64,000 nt of DNA from Glandiceps talaboti (GCF_964340395.1 NC_135556.1:17077642-17141641); one strand, 5' to 3'; counted from the first letter of the stretch, positions 13,101 to 28,320 are shown. The notes: generated by a model not told the origin, from the sequence alone. Program-made: numbers and translations.

Positions 13101-13426
13101 CACAATATATCCAGATCCCAAATTATTCTGTCATGCAAAATTGTCGGTCGGGATAATGATATACCGACTAGTCAGAGGAAGAAGGGGCGATTATCTAAGC
13201 CGTGCGGTGTGAAGTTACACTTTTGTTGGCGAGTCCGATGCTGTCATCAACACGCCAGGATAGATTTCCCCTCGTGCGCAGAAGCATTTCCTTGTTATTG
13301 AAACTGGACCCATTGCAAGGTGATATCTTTATTTTCTCGCTTGGGTATCGACGAAATTAGGCCCCGCACACTGCATGCATTATCGCAATAACATCGTTAT
13401 GATATAACCTCCTCTCTTTAATAAAA
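10179..13426. other. Intergenic, no gene recognised
   Basis: AT-rich unique sequence with short open frames only (89 codons at 11639-11908 +, 95 codons at 11993-12280 -), neither recognisable. A short AT run lies near 12697-12705. Confidence 0.45.
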
Positions 13427-13442
13427 AACAACAACAAAAACG

Positions 13443-13476
<34 letters not shown>

Positions 13477-13505
13477 AAACGACGACAACAACAACAACAA
13501 AAACG

Positions 13506-13536
<31 letters not shown>

Positions 13537-13537
13537 A
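13427..13537. repeat. (CAA)n microsatellite with CGACAA interruptions
   Basis: About 110 bp of CAA repeats broken by AAACGAC variants. The polyleucine and polycysteine frames on the minus strand come from this repeat. Confidence 0.93.
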
Positions 13538-16500
13538 CATGGCGACACGATGAATTTGTCACACCTCCCTTGAGTACGTGAACATAGGTATTATTTTCGC
13601 GAACTCACGATATTTAAAATGTCTGTGGTGTAGTGCACACAACAACTAAGCTTATCGCTTTGATGAAGAAGTTGGTGAATTTGACATAATTTCGTTTGCT
13701 ATTAACAACGCATATTGATAACATATTATCGACGTTCCAAACTCGTAGTGTATTTTGATTCGATGGACCGTGTCAATCCGTCGATAAGCCAGTCTTTGAA
13801 TGAGAAAGTAATGTGACTCTCATTTTGAAGAAACCCTGCATGCGAATCATGTCAAGGAAACTTATATGTACATCTCCAATCAAAACAACAACAAAAAATA
13901 CGATAAAATGATAGTGAAATCAGAAGACAAGCATTTTAACATGCATTGTAAATAAGAATAAGATTACCATGTATAAACGTGCATGGCTTGTATGTCTTAT
14001 CTCATTAAACATTCATATTTCTTGTATTTCCCGCGTTTTTTATATCTTTTTCAGCGACAGCATTCTATAGTTAGAGTTGGTCATTTTAAAAACCTATATT
14101 TTCTACTTTTGCATAAATTTATGTATCAGTTTTGATAAAATAAATAGGTAAACAGAACATGATTGTTTTAAAGATGAAGATTTTGGCAAGAATGACAGAT
14201 ATTACGGTATTTTCAGTATTAAAAACGAACGCACGGACGATCAAATGTAACATAAAATACACGGTTCACCTACAGTTCTACATCGCATCGTTGATCACGC
14301 ATTTCGAATTCTGATAAGTACAGAACAATAGTGTATGTGCCCTATTTTAGTTGCCATCAACATCATCACGACATTTTCTTTGTCTAATTTACATACGAAA
14401 ATTCATCCTCAAAAGAGAGAAAATGTAAACTCCTGTTTTAGGACATTTAGTGACAGGTTTTCCCCCACTTGGCACAATATTCATTCCTACACAGAGTGGT
14501 GTAATACGATAGTAGGTCCAGTTAGTGCTATATATGGAGTACGAACGACATCACTGTGTTTTCTCGAGTGCAGAGCGTTGACATGACGTCGTTGACGAGT
14601 TACTCCTGAGACGTGATAGTTAAATCCCAATACTATACTGAAATTAGTTTCCATAAATTGTATTCAAAATAATTCCATATTTATGCTAATTTTTGCCATA
14701 AATCAAAAAGCTGCTGTCAGTATACTCGTAGACTTTGCAATAACGATAAACTTGTTGTCGACGCGCGCGATCGAGAATTGTCATCAAAATACAACCACGG
14801 TCAACAATCACATCTATTTTTTTCACTCTCAAGTTTCAGGAACTCTTGTCAAGTTTCAATATCTCGTATGATCTTTGCCATGTACACGTAGTAAACTGTA
14901 ACAGTCCTAGAAACGTAACAGTTTTAGAACACACACAAAGCTAAAACATTCGGTATCACATTATTACTTCATATCATACTTTTACCGGGTGAAAAACACA
15001 CACATTTTGATAATCGAGACAACGAAAATAAAAACTACGACTGACTGAATTTCTACTTCCAGGTGAAAAAAATTACTGTCATCTGATTAATATTTTTCTT
15101 CGATGCTGATCGTAATCATACGAGGAATGATTCCATGATTGAAAAAAACAACATTAGATTATTGTTAGGTCACGTGATGATGATCTTTGCAATATATCAT
15201 TCATACGCCATCACACACAACGGTTTGTGATAATAGATTTTCAGTCGAAGACAATATCATATTTTAACGCCTGCTTATTTCCTGTCAGCAAAAAGATGTT
15301 TGATACGAGTGTGTATAAACATAAATATATACTATTGTCACCGTTTCCCCCTGATTTTATTCAAAGTCTGCCTCAAATGGAAGAAATCATTATACTCATT
15401 TCTTAATTTTTAATGATATTTTTAATCACTAAAACACTTTTATTATGTTTTTCCTACTTTAAAAAACAACATACACAAAGTCCGTGTTTCTGTTCCACTT
15501 AGTGTTTGTAATCATTTCTTGTACGTATACAACAACAAACGTTTTTACATATTTTTTTAGAATAATTGTTTGCAATTGATTAGTTACAAATACGGGCTTG
15601 GTCTATGTTGTTTCACATTGCTTTTTCAAGTAGAAAAATGAAAGTTGTTTTATTTTTTAATCATGAAAAATGCAAGATAAATAAATACCTACTGCCCATT
15701 CACATACTTTTTTTAGCCACTTAACCACAAGAAACCAAACGTGCTCTATGCTGGCAAATAGTTTACGGTGTAATTTGAAATTGCGTTTGACTGTTTTTTT
15801 TTTTTAAATCTCCAATGTTCACCAGGAACGAAAACATGTGGACACAAATCAAAGAGGAAACAAATGAAACGATAGCAAATCTTGCAGTGTGTGGTTCTGA
15901 CCTTAGTCTTAACCCTTGACCCGCCACAAATCTTAGTTGTTTTCTCACGTGGTCGCTGAAGTAACGTCACCTAGGCCCGTGCATGTAATTTTTTTGCCCT
16001 TCTACATTCAGACCCCGTATATTGATGGAGTTGAAGTTGTTCCCATTTTGTTTGAGCATTACAAAAGGTGATAAAGTTTGGGAGAAAATTGACACTTTCC
16101 AGCGCCGTCTTTGATATATCCGATATTCTAACACTAAGCAGTCGGGTAGTCATCTGATTCGTCGTTGTTCTGGCGCTGAAATCATGTTATACATGACTAT
16201 CACATGAAACGAGATATATCACCCTTTTTTTGCACAAAGTGACGTCACACGGGAACATATGGTGACTAGTCGTATACTTTATGCGTGTATGTTTGTCATT
16301 ACCTCGCATCACTGACTGTAAACAAAGCTTTAATCTTGATGATTTTTACGTTGATTAAAATCGTTTGGATTCAAGAGATGTTTTAGGAATTATTGTAATA
16401 TTTCATGTCAGTAATTCATTCAATGTAAACAGGTACAATATTTCAAAGTTTCAATTTTGTCTGTTATAAACTCAACAACTTACAAGTAATTAATCAAATT

Positions 16501-16542
16501 AAAAAAAATGATGAAGTCGTAAAGACTACTGTAGCCAAGCCT
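13538..16542. other. Intergenic, no gene recognised
   Basis: AT-rich unique sequence. Open frames are at most about 83 codons and unrecognised. A CACGTG E-box lies at about 15170 but has no supporting context. Confidence 0.45.
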
Positions 16543-16667
16543 GCATCCATCCATCCATCCATCCATCCCTACCGACCTACGTGCGTACGCACGTCCATGC
16601 ACGCAAATAAATAAATAAATACATACATACATACATACATACATACATACATACATACATACATACA

Positions 16668-16697
<30 letters not shown>
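16543..16697. repeat. (CATC)n and (AAAT)n-(CATA)n microsatellites
   Basis: A CATC array at 16543-16567 and an AAAT-to-CATA array from about 16604 to 16697 are separated by about 36 bp of mixed sequence. Confidence 0.93.
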
Positions 16698-16698
<1 letters not shown>

Positions 16699-17268
16699 CA
16701 CAATAAATGACAAACAACTTAATCTCAAACCTTGCAGATGTAAATTATTTTAATATCATACTCTACTACAGTATATACAATTATGCCATTTTTAAGCGAA
16801 CACAGTAACCAGGCATAATTAACAAAAGTTTCAAAGACGAATTTTCTCATCCGTCCACAACCCCTCCCCCTCCCCTCCCCTCCCTCTATCAATCACCTCA
16901 CTCCTCTAAAGTACGTGTTTAGGCAATTACAACGATCAACGAATCGATAGATAAATGGTCATAAATACATGTATGATGTATCGTCATTTGTTTCGACTCA
17001 TTGTATGCTAAGGTCTCTGACATCACTCTGTTCCACCATCAACGAGCGTAGGCATACTATGTCTTGCCGCGAGGAATACTTGTTATCTTGTTAACCAACA
17101 CGGTGTCTAGAAAACTAGAAACGGTCATATACGAGATAAAACACAGTGTGAGAGCCAACAGTTCTCTCAGTCAAAAAACGTGACTCGGATAATGATAGCT
17201 ATACTGTTTACATCATACACTTCAACTTGTAAGAGAAACTAAGTTGAGCCTGGTTTGAAATGTACATA
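16698..17268. other. Intergenic spacer, no gene recognised
   Basis: Unique AT-rich sequence with a C-rich CCCCTCC stretch near 16860-16885. Nothing else is recognisable. Confidence 0.4.
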
Positions 17269-17790
<522 letters not shown>

Positions 17791-18442
17791 ATTTTTATCT
17801 ACCAGAAATGGATGGCAATTACAAACACTTGTTAAGGCCTGTTGTCAAGAGAAGAGAAGTCGTTATGAAAAGTGCTTCATCTATTAAAAAACAACGTCAA
17901 TGCAAAGAAAAGTATATTGAATCTTAACACAACAAATGAAAGCTGAGTAGCAAAGCCAACAAAGGAAGATGTCACAGTTGAATGTCTCATATCTGTCAGG
18001 AGTCTTGATAAGAAAAGAGGTTTTACCCCAAGCACCGTAGGAAAGACTATGGAATGATAACTTATATTCATATTTCCCAAATTGTATATGATATAGTACA
18101 ATTAGACGCCATTCATCTTATTCTAGTAAGAAAGAAAATAATTTGGAAGCTTCTAGTTGATTTTGCAGTTGGTCTAATTTTAAAATGTTTTGTTTATGTT
18201 TATTTTTTTATTTTTTTAAATCGAGTTTTCTGGTCAATGCACAAAAGCAAATGTGTACATGGGTTTATACCACCTCATACGAACGACTGTATTGATAGGT
18301 TGTGACGTCACAAATCGTTATCTATGAGCGGTTTGACACTTAATACTTTGTTTTTATTTAAAGTGTTTCAGTATATCTTCCTGATCGTAGTAGTACAATA
18401 GAAACCATGTCACTTGAAACAGAACGACACCAGGCTCGATAT
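17791..18442. other. Intergenic spacer, no gene recognised
   Basis: Unique AT-rich sequence. Short frames on both strands (74 and 83 codons) are unrecognised. Confidence 0.4.
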
Positions 18443-19162
18443 ATTCTGTACTACATTGCTACAATTCACTGTTTGTTCTATACTACATTGCTACAATTCA
18501 CTGTGTGTTCTATACTACATTGCTACATTTCACTGTGTGTTCGAGTCTATACTACATTGCTACATTTCACTGTGTGTTCTATACTACATTGCTACATTTC
18601 ACTGTGTGTTCTATACTACATTGCTACATTTCACTGTGTATTCGATTCTATACTACATTGCTACATTTCACTGTGTGGTCTATACTAAATTGCCACATTT
18701 CACTGTGTTCTATACTAAATTGCTACGTTTCACTGTGTGTTCTATACTACATTGCTACATTTCACTGTGTTCTATACTATATTGCTACATTTCACTGTGT
18801 GTTCTATACTAAATTGCTACATTTCACTGTGTGTTCTATACTATATTGCTACATTTCACTGTGTGTTCTATACTACATTGCTACATTTCACTGTGTGTTC
18901 TATACTACATTGCTACATTTCACTGTGTATTCGATTCTATACTACATTGCTACATTTCACTGTGTGGTCTATACTAAATTGCCACATTTCACTGTGTTCT
19001 ATACTAAATTGCTACGTTTCACTGTGTGTTCTATACTACATTGCTACAATTCACTGTGTGTTCGATTCTATACTACATTGCTACATTTCACTGTGTGTTC
19101 TATACTACATTGCTACGTTTCACTGTGTGTTCTATACTACATTGCTACATTTCATTGTGTGG
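18443..19162. repeat. 32-bp minisatellite, about 22 units, open in all three + frames
   Basis: Tandem units of about 32 bp built from TTCTATACTACATTGC followed by TACATTTCACTGTGTG. There are variants of about 30 bp (missing a GT) and about 37 bp (extra TTCGA). Because 32 is not a multiple of three and the unit lacks stops on the + strand, every forward frame stays open for long stretches (up to 230 codons), cycling through the peptides FYTTLLHFTVC, SILHCYISLCV and LYYIATFHCVF. An internal block recurs at a 289-bp offset (TTCGATTCTA at 18641 and again at 18930). No codon-level signal suggests a real protein. Confidence 0.93.
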
Positions 19163-22100
19163 CTTGGCAAACCTCTTACAAACATTGCTACATTTAGATG
19201 CCTGGGTCGACATTAGAGATATTACATTTCGGTCCTTTCAAAGTATTAACTAAACACTAATAATAATGTCAGAATATTCACTGAACGTTTACTTTGCTAC
19301 ATTGTAAAAAGATTTCCATTATCTGTTTCAATAAAGGCACGCCACACAAAGAAAATGTAGCAATGGAATGTAAGATTTGTGCCGAACAAGATAGTGTAGC
19401 AAACTTAGTACGATTTTTTTTCTAATGTAACAAAATTAGCATGATTTTTTTCGAGTCAGACGATATTCTATTTCAGATGAACTGGCTTTCCTTTGTAAAC
19501 TGTTTTGAATGTTTTATCAACACATTTACAAAGACTCGTTATAAGTTATGGCTGTAGATTTTACTGGCTCTTTTAGGTTGATAAAAAAAGGTCACTTTTA
19601 TCTCTGAATTACACGATGACGTTTATCACTTACTTGGCCCTGAGTTATTCTTCAGATTTTGTGCAATGCGAGATTGTGTTGAATTACTTTTATTTTGAAG
19701 CGAGCGCTCAAGAGATTTGAAACACATCCCCGTCCATTTTTCTCAAAAGTGAGTAATGAAAACTTGGGGGGTAAAAGTATCGCTTACTCAGGAAGGCACA
19801 ATCCATAGTTATACTATATTGTATTGTAGACTGAGTAAATGAATGCGATTTCGTCGATAAAATCGTTTATTAACTATGGTTGTAAGCGACTGGGGATTTA
19901 AGAGAGACAATACTCTTGAGCGGAAAACTGATTCTTTGCGTTTCGAAAGTTAGATTTATGACTCGGGGAAATTGAATTTGTTGGCAAGTTTAGCCGGTGA
20001 CAGGTAAGTGTAATAATATGCCCTCTGCTTTCTTTCGAGGTCTCTCGCACCTCTGTCTCCCTTATCTTTTCAAATCGAGGTCATGATTGGAGGAAGTATA
20101 ACGAACGTTCTGTATACGTGTCATGGATTCGCATAAAGGACAGAAGGCCGTTTTTATCAGGTTACACAGCACCTCTGCGATATTTCTATATTTTTTTTTG
20201 AATACACAGAGGTGAATAAAAACTACAAATCTATTCAACATTCTTGTTCTCATATCCACTCAATATATAATACTCAGTAATAACTTAGGGAAAAATATCA
20301 ATTATTGGATACACTTGATCAAATATAAAAAGACCAAATTGGTGCACATTTTCTTTATATCTTATTACAAGTATTCTATGTCAAGTTGGAAGAAAGATGA
20401 AGAACAGAGTCGCTACTGTACTGTTGTCTCTCAAGTGACAGCTCGTGCTCGTGCTCGGGTTCATCACACGTGATAAAGGGATTAGTAATTTGAGTTCCAC
20501 TAGTTTTTCTTGTAAATCCCTTTTTATAGTACGCATTGGTGATGCTTGAAAGTGTGTATCACGCAAACATTGCATATTTACTTAACTTACCTGCATTTAA
20601 TTTTCATTTACTTTATTTTTGTTTTATTTCACCTGCATATTCGAGAGTACACAAATAAGTACGCTTTGTTGTGATTTTTTTTTATCAAGTTAAATGCCGT
20701 CTAAGATTGGAATTATTTGCCTATGCCATTTTGGGTGGGAAGGATGTTGATGGGGGTTACAGACTAGTATGAAATATCAACCCCAAACATTGTAGTAGAG
20801 GTTTAAGCAGCAAGATATTGGCGGGGAAATAATTCGTCTGACAGCATTTGATTGGTCAGTCTGTGTGCCGGTTACTTGGGTCGCTGATATAGTTTGATGG
20901 ATTGAATTTAGATGAATGGTTGACAAATTGTTGCATAGATTCATAATAAAGTCGATATATGTGAAACTTTTGGTGTTTTGACTAAGCGTCTTAAGTAATT
21001 GAGTGGTATTCTTCAATTCAACCACTTACCTCTTATAAAATGCAATATTCATGTAGCAATCAAAATAAGATTTTGCTAGAGTAAGACTATCCCTCCAAAC
21101 ATTCTCCGACCAGTTTTATAATAATCGCATTGGAAATCTCAACGGAGTATTATATTTCATTGGACTAACTCATCTACGCCAAAAATTATTTTGTGTTTAT
21201 TCGCCTTTCAGCCTCTCTCTCTCGGCTGTCTTACTGCTGCAAGTAATATATCTGAGGAAATTTATCGTTACATTGTTGGCAAAGAGACGATTACCGAAAT
21301 GTTGCCTCTTCAGAAGCAATCTTATTGATAGGATGGTGATAGGCCCAGAGGCAGTTTACGACGGGATTTGGTTCATCAAATTGAAAAACATATTTCCGTT
21401 AGGAGAACTAATCATGCTATCGCCGTTTATTTGTCAAACCAACATCCAAGCCCAGGCCTTCGTCTATAAATAGAATGACGTAGAATGGCGAGGTCACGCG
21501 TCACGCTAGCTGACTTTTCACGAATGGACAGCTCCGTCAAATCAAATCACCATGTTCAAATTTGATTTATTCATTTAGTGGACATATCGTTGACTCGTTT
21601 TGACTCGTTGAATTTACAACGCGCCCCTTAGAAAACGGATGAGAAGTCGGCATAAATCACAACATGGTACATTTTCCTGAAAATAAAATATTTATCTTCA
21701 AATCGCCCAATTTTGCACTCTCTACTCCTGTACTATCATCACCGAGTGTTATTCTTCAAGCGTAGTTTTCCCAAGAATGTTGTAAAGACGATGAAATTGA
21801 TGTTATTTGAGGGGCAAGTTTGGCAAATTGATCCAATAATACGCCAATTAAAACCAAGTATACCACGATTAAAGAAATCATCAATGATTGTGTATGGTGA
21901 GGAAGGTATATTTCGTATCATCCTAAAATGGTTTTCGGGCAGCAATGAATACATAATTCGTTATCCACAGTGAAGATTTCCAACTTAGATTGACTAAGTA
22001 AAGAGCTAGACTACGATTACACAGTTTTATAGTTTAGTAATTTATAAATAATGTTAGTGGAGTTTGTACCTCATTTGTATTTTCGATGGGAAACAGCAAC

Positions 22101-22176
22101 ATTTCTACGATAATCAACATCGTAGATAGAATCAAACAAAAAATAACCAACCAGGTATAAGAATTGCACTTTAAAA
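19163..22176. other. Intergenic, no gene recognised
   Basis: Unique AT-rich sequence. The longest open frame is 86 codons (21713-21973 +), with no recognisable domain. Confidence 0.45.
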
Positions 22177-22356
22177 GAGGCACAGTTTGCGACCCTCTGG
22201 GTATTTTGTTTAAATGGACACAATCTGTAACTTTATGGTCTTTGGGGGTTACTTTTGTTTAGAGGTACACAGTCTGTAACTTTATGGTCTTTGAGGGTTA
22301 CTTTTGTTTAAAGGTACACAGTCTGTAACTTTATAGTCTTCATGGGTTACTTTTAA
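22177..22356. repeat. 49-bp tandem repeat, about 3.5 units
   Basis: Units of 49 bp start at GAGGTACACAGTCTGTAAC and end in ACTTTTGTTTA. Two central units are nearly identical; the first (from about 22177) and the last are diverged. Confidence 0.8.
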
Positions 22357-22517
22357 TCACGTCTAATAATTGCTAGACCAGCATTTATGATATAACAATG
22401 TCAGTATGAAAATAAATGTTTTGGTTACCAATAAGATATATGTAAGATATACCCCTCTCAGTATATATTTAACTTCAGACCACTACAGTCTGAAATTTAA
22501 CCACTCCTAAGTTTTAC

Positions 22518-22549
22518 CTCAGACCACTATTTTCTATAATGCTCTGACG
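22518..22549. repeat. Decayed copy of the CTCAGACCAC inverted-repeat element
   Basis: CTCAGACCACTAT at 22518-22530 followed by TTTCTATAATGCTCTGACG at 22531-22549. It matches the ends of the hairpin at 27204-27248 with the centre shortened. Another CAGACCACTACAG lies just upstream, near 22475. Confidence 0.55.
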
Positions 22550-22851
22550 TTTTAGTGTGCATTGGACATGTAAAGTAAAGACGGAAATTGAATTTCAGTA
22601 ACAGACTATGCCCCTTTAACTTATGTTACGTAATCGTATGTGTTGTTTGACACACTACAAATCGAGTACATGATACATGTAGTAACAGGTCATAACCCCT
22701 ACCAATAAAACGGTCGGATTTTCAGACGAGACCTGCGACCCGGCGATACTTTCAGACGGGATTTGAGGCGAGACTTTGATAAAAAACCTTGACCGGAACG
22801 ACATATCATTACTTTTTTATTTCAACATGTATGTTTCATTTTAATTCTAGA

Positions 22852-22884
22852 TTTGTTTGTTTGTTTGTTTGTTTGTTTGTTTGT
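22852..22884. repeat. (GTTT)n microsatellite
   Basis: About eight GTTT units, unremarkable. Confidence 0.9.
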
Positions 22885-23324
22885 ATGTTAAACACTCTCT
22901 ACTAATCATATAAATGTGTACTAATTTCAAATTTAAACTGACCATATACAAGATATTACTAGAAAATGTTGTCTGGTCAAAACCTATTTTACATAATATG
23001 TATGTATGACTGTTAGACAATCATTTTTCCCTTAGATTGGTTTTATTTACAAGTTTGTGTAATATTTTAAGAATCACTTTGGCAAGGCAAGAGCTAATGT
23101 AGAAAAATTAGGGTATTTGCTACCCCTGAAATCTAACAACCTATGTGAGATATGGCTTCATATACATAATGGTCGAATGGCTGGAGTGGTTGGCTTGGAA
23201 TCTACAAGTTGTCGATTAGAGAATCGCTGCTTCCAACACTTGATTCTGGAAGGTTTTTGGGGTAAGATTGCAACCACTATATTGCGTCCAAGTCAACCTA
23301 ACTGTTTAATTTGGGACCTGATAG

Positions 23325-23718
<394 letters not shown>

Positions 23719-23721
<3 letters not shown>

Positions 23722-24212
23722 CCCTAACGAAAACGAAAAAAAGGCTTTTATCTATGAGGCTACCCTGTCTAAATAAAGTTTATTTTAAACGCATGAATAC
23801 CTCACAGAGGCTGCAACCAGGGATTGTGTGCTACCCGGCGAGTTGAAAAAGAAGAAGTCCATTGTGCCGTTCTAGGCCCGTGCAAGGGGGTCATAATTTC
23901 AAAACACACTCAACACTATGTTGGGGAACACCTGTATAAAAACATTAAACACATTATCATCCATCTTTTCAAAATTTGTTATCATTACAGTAACTCCTTG
24001 CAATTCATTCTCTCCGGTTTAACATTAATAAAAGAACTATACTGTACATAAATATCTACGATTCCTGAACTTCAATAAACACATTGCACTAGTAATAAGC
24101 AAACAAGTGGCTTACTGCACTAGTGAAAAATGTCCACGTTAAAATAAGACAAAGGGATTCCATCATCATTATCTAAATTACAAAACCAAACATCAAAATA
24201 AAGCATTTTCTG
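23719..24212. other. Unique sequence, no gene recognised
   Basis: It contains a TAAATAAAGTTTATT stretch near 23770, resembling retroelement 3' ends, and may be the flank of the ribozyme-bearing element. No coding domain is visible. Confidence 0.35.
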
Positions 24213-24378
24213 TATGTACCACAATCATTTATAGTATCCATATCAAGTGTAAAAGTATACTGTTTCATTTGCTTATTGACCACATTAGAAAGGCCGCATA
24301 CTAGGCTTGTAAATAAACCAATTCAAACAGTATACTTTTACACTTGATATGAATGGCTATAAACGAGTGTAGCACATA
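24213..24378. mobile_element. Foldback/MITE-like element with about 53-bp inverted ends
   Basis: The left arm (24213-24265) and right arm (24325-24378) are reverse complements. A perfect 27-bp core (24239-24265 with 24325-24351) runs from CATATCAAGTG to TACTGTTT, and the outer parts are diverged but alignable (TATGTRCYACA, TTTATAG). The central 59 bp are unique. There is no coding capacity. The structure fits a short non-autonomous DNA transposon. No clear target-site duplication was identified. Confidence 0.78.
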
Positions 24379-25505
<1,127 letters not shown>

Positions 25506-25506
<1 letters not shown>

Positions 25507-26102
25507 CAGTTCATTGATACACGTATTTCCTTTGACATGAAAACACCCTGTGATGGTTGCAATGCGACCTAAATGAGATAATTGTATTAATATTATGAAC
25601 ATGATAAATATCCTCTAGTAGGTACTAGTAGATCAAAAGTACAACTGTATTAAAATGATCAGAATCAATTTCCGGATACAGATATTGTATTATTTACCAA
25701 CAAGACTATCTCCATAAATTAAATTATATTTTATAGTCTATACGTCTACTTAATCACGTATAAACCCACCTACTTTTATTTACTTACGTTTTATTCTCTG
25801 AAATTGTTATTTAGCTAATTGAGGAAGTCTTCTTTGTAAATAACGCCCTTAAAATTTAATTTGACTAATTGTAATGTGTTGGATCAACTATATTAATACG
25901 TGTCCATTCTTGTAATAAGATCAATCTACTTACAGCAATACAGCAAACTGGTATCGTCACAGGATGTTTGCCTGTCGAAGTAGGAAAAATCCTAAATTTA
26001 CTGTAAACACGGTTATGCAAATACAACGCATATAACATCTTCATGTAGTTCAACGAAGTGTAGGTATCCAACAAGCGAACCTATATGATACTGCAAATCA
26101 TT
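25506..26102. other. Unique sequence, no gene recognised
   Basis: AT-rich. Nothing recognisable. Confidence 0.4.
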
Positions 26103-26214
26103 CAACCAACCGACCAACCAACCAACCAACCATCCATCCAACCAACCAACCAACCAACCAACCATCCATCCATCCAACCAACCATCCATCCAACATACCA
26201 ACCCACCCACCGAC
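26103..26214. repeat. (AACC)n/(CATC)n microsatellite
   Basis: Interleaved AACC and ATCC blocks; the Gln-Pro-Thr-Asn and Gly-Trp-Leu-Val frames derive from it. Confidence 0.92.
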
Positions 26215-27203
26215 TGACCTTAATTGACCGATCGACAGATCGATCGAACCTACAACCCTCTACGTGTAGGGTCTTAACTTATGTTCAAACCACATACAAC
26301 CCCATGCGTTGCCCGAATTGTTACATCAAAGTTTCGACTGCAAAATTTAGTGTTTGTCAATAGATTGAACCACTTTTCAGAACAACCTGACCTTACAGAC
26401 ACATGAACTTATCAGCTTCCTTCAGTCACACGTTCAAAGTTTCAGTGTCTAGGAACTTTCCTATAATTATCATTTTGAAATACGGCTGTTGAAAACTGGA
26501 TGACCGAGAAACTTACGTCCTGTCACAGCCTTATACAACAACCCAACGTGTTTAAATATTGTAATTGACTTATTACACGATTTAGTCAAATATTAATTAT
26601 CTGATAAATTTGTTTTGTGTAATTCTTATAGAAATAATATTCAAATTTGTAAGTTTTTCGATACATTCTTGCTGAATGTTATGTTGTTCAATTCACTTAA
26701 AATGTATTGAGATAACGTTTATTCAAAAGGCTTGGCATGAAGTCTCGTTAGCTTACCGCTTAGACTATTAGAGCCAGTTGACATGTCCTTCACTATGATA
26801 TGTTTAGTGATTTGAATATGCATTCTTGCCAATCTTCCTACTACATACATGGAAGTATGATCTTAAAATTCAATGCTGAAAATGAAAAAGGAATACATAA
26901 ATGAATCGATTGAAAAAAAAATAGAAAAAAATATTGCAGACTTTAATTATGCTAATTATTCACCTTTTAAGTTTCCTATATGTTCTGGGGTTTCTAGTTT
27001 AAATTTCTGGGTTCTTGCATTATTCTGTAACTGTTTTCTTTGACATAACAATCACGTGCCTACTCAAATGCTTAGTAAACCACGAGATGCGCTGTGGTAC
27101 TTTTTGTGTTATTTTTCACATTTAGATTTCACACATCGAACTATAGAACTGCGATACTGAAAAACTACTTTTTTTTAAAGAAAGGACAACAGTTTGATGT
27201 TAG
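26215..27203. other. Unique sequence, no gene recognised
   Basis: AT-rich, with no coding or RNA gene signal. Confidence 0.4.
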
Positions 27204-27248
27204 CTCAGACCACTATAGAATTGATAGAATTTTCTATAATGGTCTGAG
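27204..27248. mobile_element. Short inverted-repeat element (CTCAGACCAC family)
   Basis: Arms CTCAGACCACTATAGAA (27204-27220) and TTCTATAATGGTCTGAG (27232-27248) are reverse complements with one mismatch across an 11-bp loop. A diverged copy sits at 22518-22549, so this is a dispersed hairpin element rather than a one-off palindrome. Confidence 0.65.
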
Positions 27249-27886
27249 GTGTTAGTAAGCTGCCGTCGCATCCCACGCAGAAATAATATCGCATATCAAT
27301 GTTCCTTTTTTTTTTCGCTCCGCAAGAATATACTGTATGTTAGGTTTTCGCGCCTTTAGCACGAGAATGAAACTAGAAATATAATTACTAATCACTTGAA
27401 AACATACAAACGAAAAACGGGAATACAATTGTTACTTAAAATTTGCGGGGAAAATAAGATTGTCACGTCCCTCGTGAGTGTAATGCATTTTGTGACTGTT
27501 AACTATACGCATTACAAATACTCACAACTGCAAAATGAACTGGCGCGAAAGTATTGATAAGAAACCATGAGTTAACTGTCACGATACGTGCGTATTTTCT
27601 TGTTACTACATTCTAACAGTGAGTGTGCATATTGAGCAGTAAAATGATGGAACAGACGACTGGTGAGGAATAGATATGCGGACACTTGGGAGAATCGACT
27701 CGTTGACTTGATAACAAACCCCTAGCTTCGTATTCTCTCTGATGTGTTTCGAATGTCTATTGCAGCAGCATCATTATAAACGGTGTCAAACTTGAACTTT
27801 TTAAAAAAAAATAAAAATATCGTCATGACATGTCGTTTTGCTAAAAAGGATACTGCTGACTAGCATTACGGTACTGTATGAACGAG

Positions 27887-28014
27887 CCATGGACAAGACT
27901 AGTTCCGCTGAACTATTTCCATGGTCCACATCAGATAACAATTGTACAGGCCATGGACAAGACTAGTTCCACTGAACTATTTCCATGGTTCACATCAGAT
28001 AACAATTGCGTATT
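27887..28014. repeat. 64-bp direct duplication
   Basis: CCATGGACAAGACTAGTTCC at 27887 recurs at 27951. Over 64 bp the two copies differ by only a few bases. The duplication makes a 63-codon frame (27878-28069) that has no recognised function. Confidence 0.85.
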
Positions 28015-28059
28015 TCTTTTGTATCCATTTTGTATATTTGTATCATATGCATGCTCTTT

Positions 28060-28196
28060 GAAAGTGTAGCTTATTTTGTTATTTGGTGAAATAAATTTCA
28101 TTCATTCATTCATTCATTCGTATGTTCATTCATTCGTATGTTCATTCATTCATTCATTCATTCATTCATTCATTCATTCATTCATTCATTCATTCA
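28060..28196 (+). mobile_element. Retroposon-like 3' tail ending in (ATTC)n
   Basis: A GGTGAAATAAATTTC segment at about 28085-28098 runs directly into about 100 bp of ATTC repeats with a few GTATG interruptions. A polyadenylation-like AATAAA followed at once by a tetranucleotide tail is typical of non-LTR retroposon 3' ends. No reverse transcriptase sequence is identifiable upstream, so the assignment is inferred. Confidence 0.5.
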
Positions 28197-28320
28197 AATG
28201 TTACTGAATTTGAATGTATATATCAATACAGCGGAAAAAAGCATAGCTTAAATGAGTAAACCCGTGGCGAAAAAAGTCATTGTGAGTTTTAAACACAAAC
28301 AAACAAAAACAAACAAACAG

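Noticed and set aside
18505-19197. 230-codon open frame as a repeat protein gene
   Set aside because: It is a translation of the 32-bp minisatellite, and all three + frames are equally open. There is no start, splice or domain evidence.
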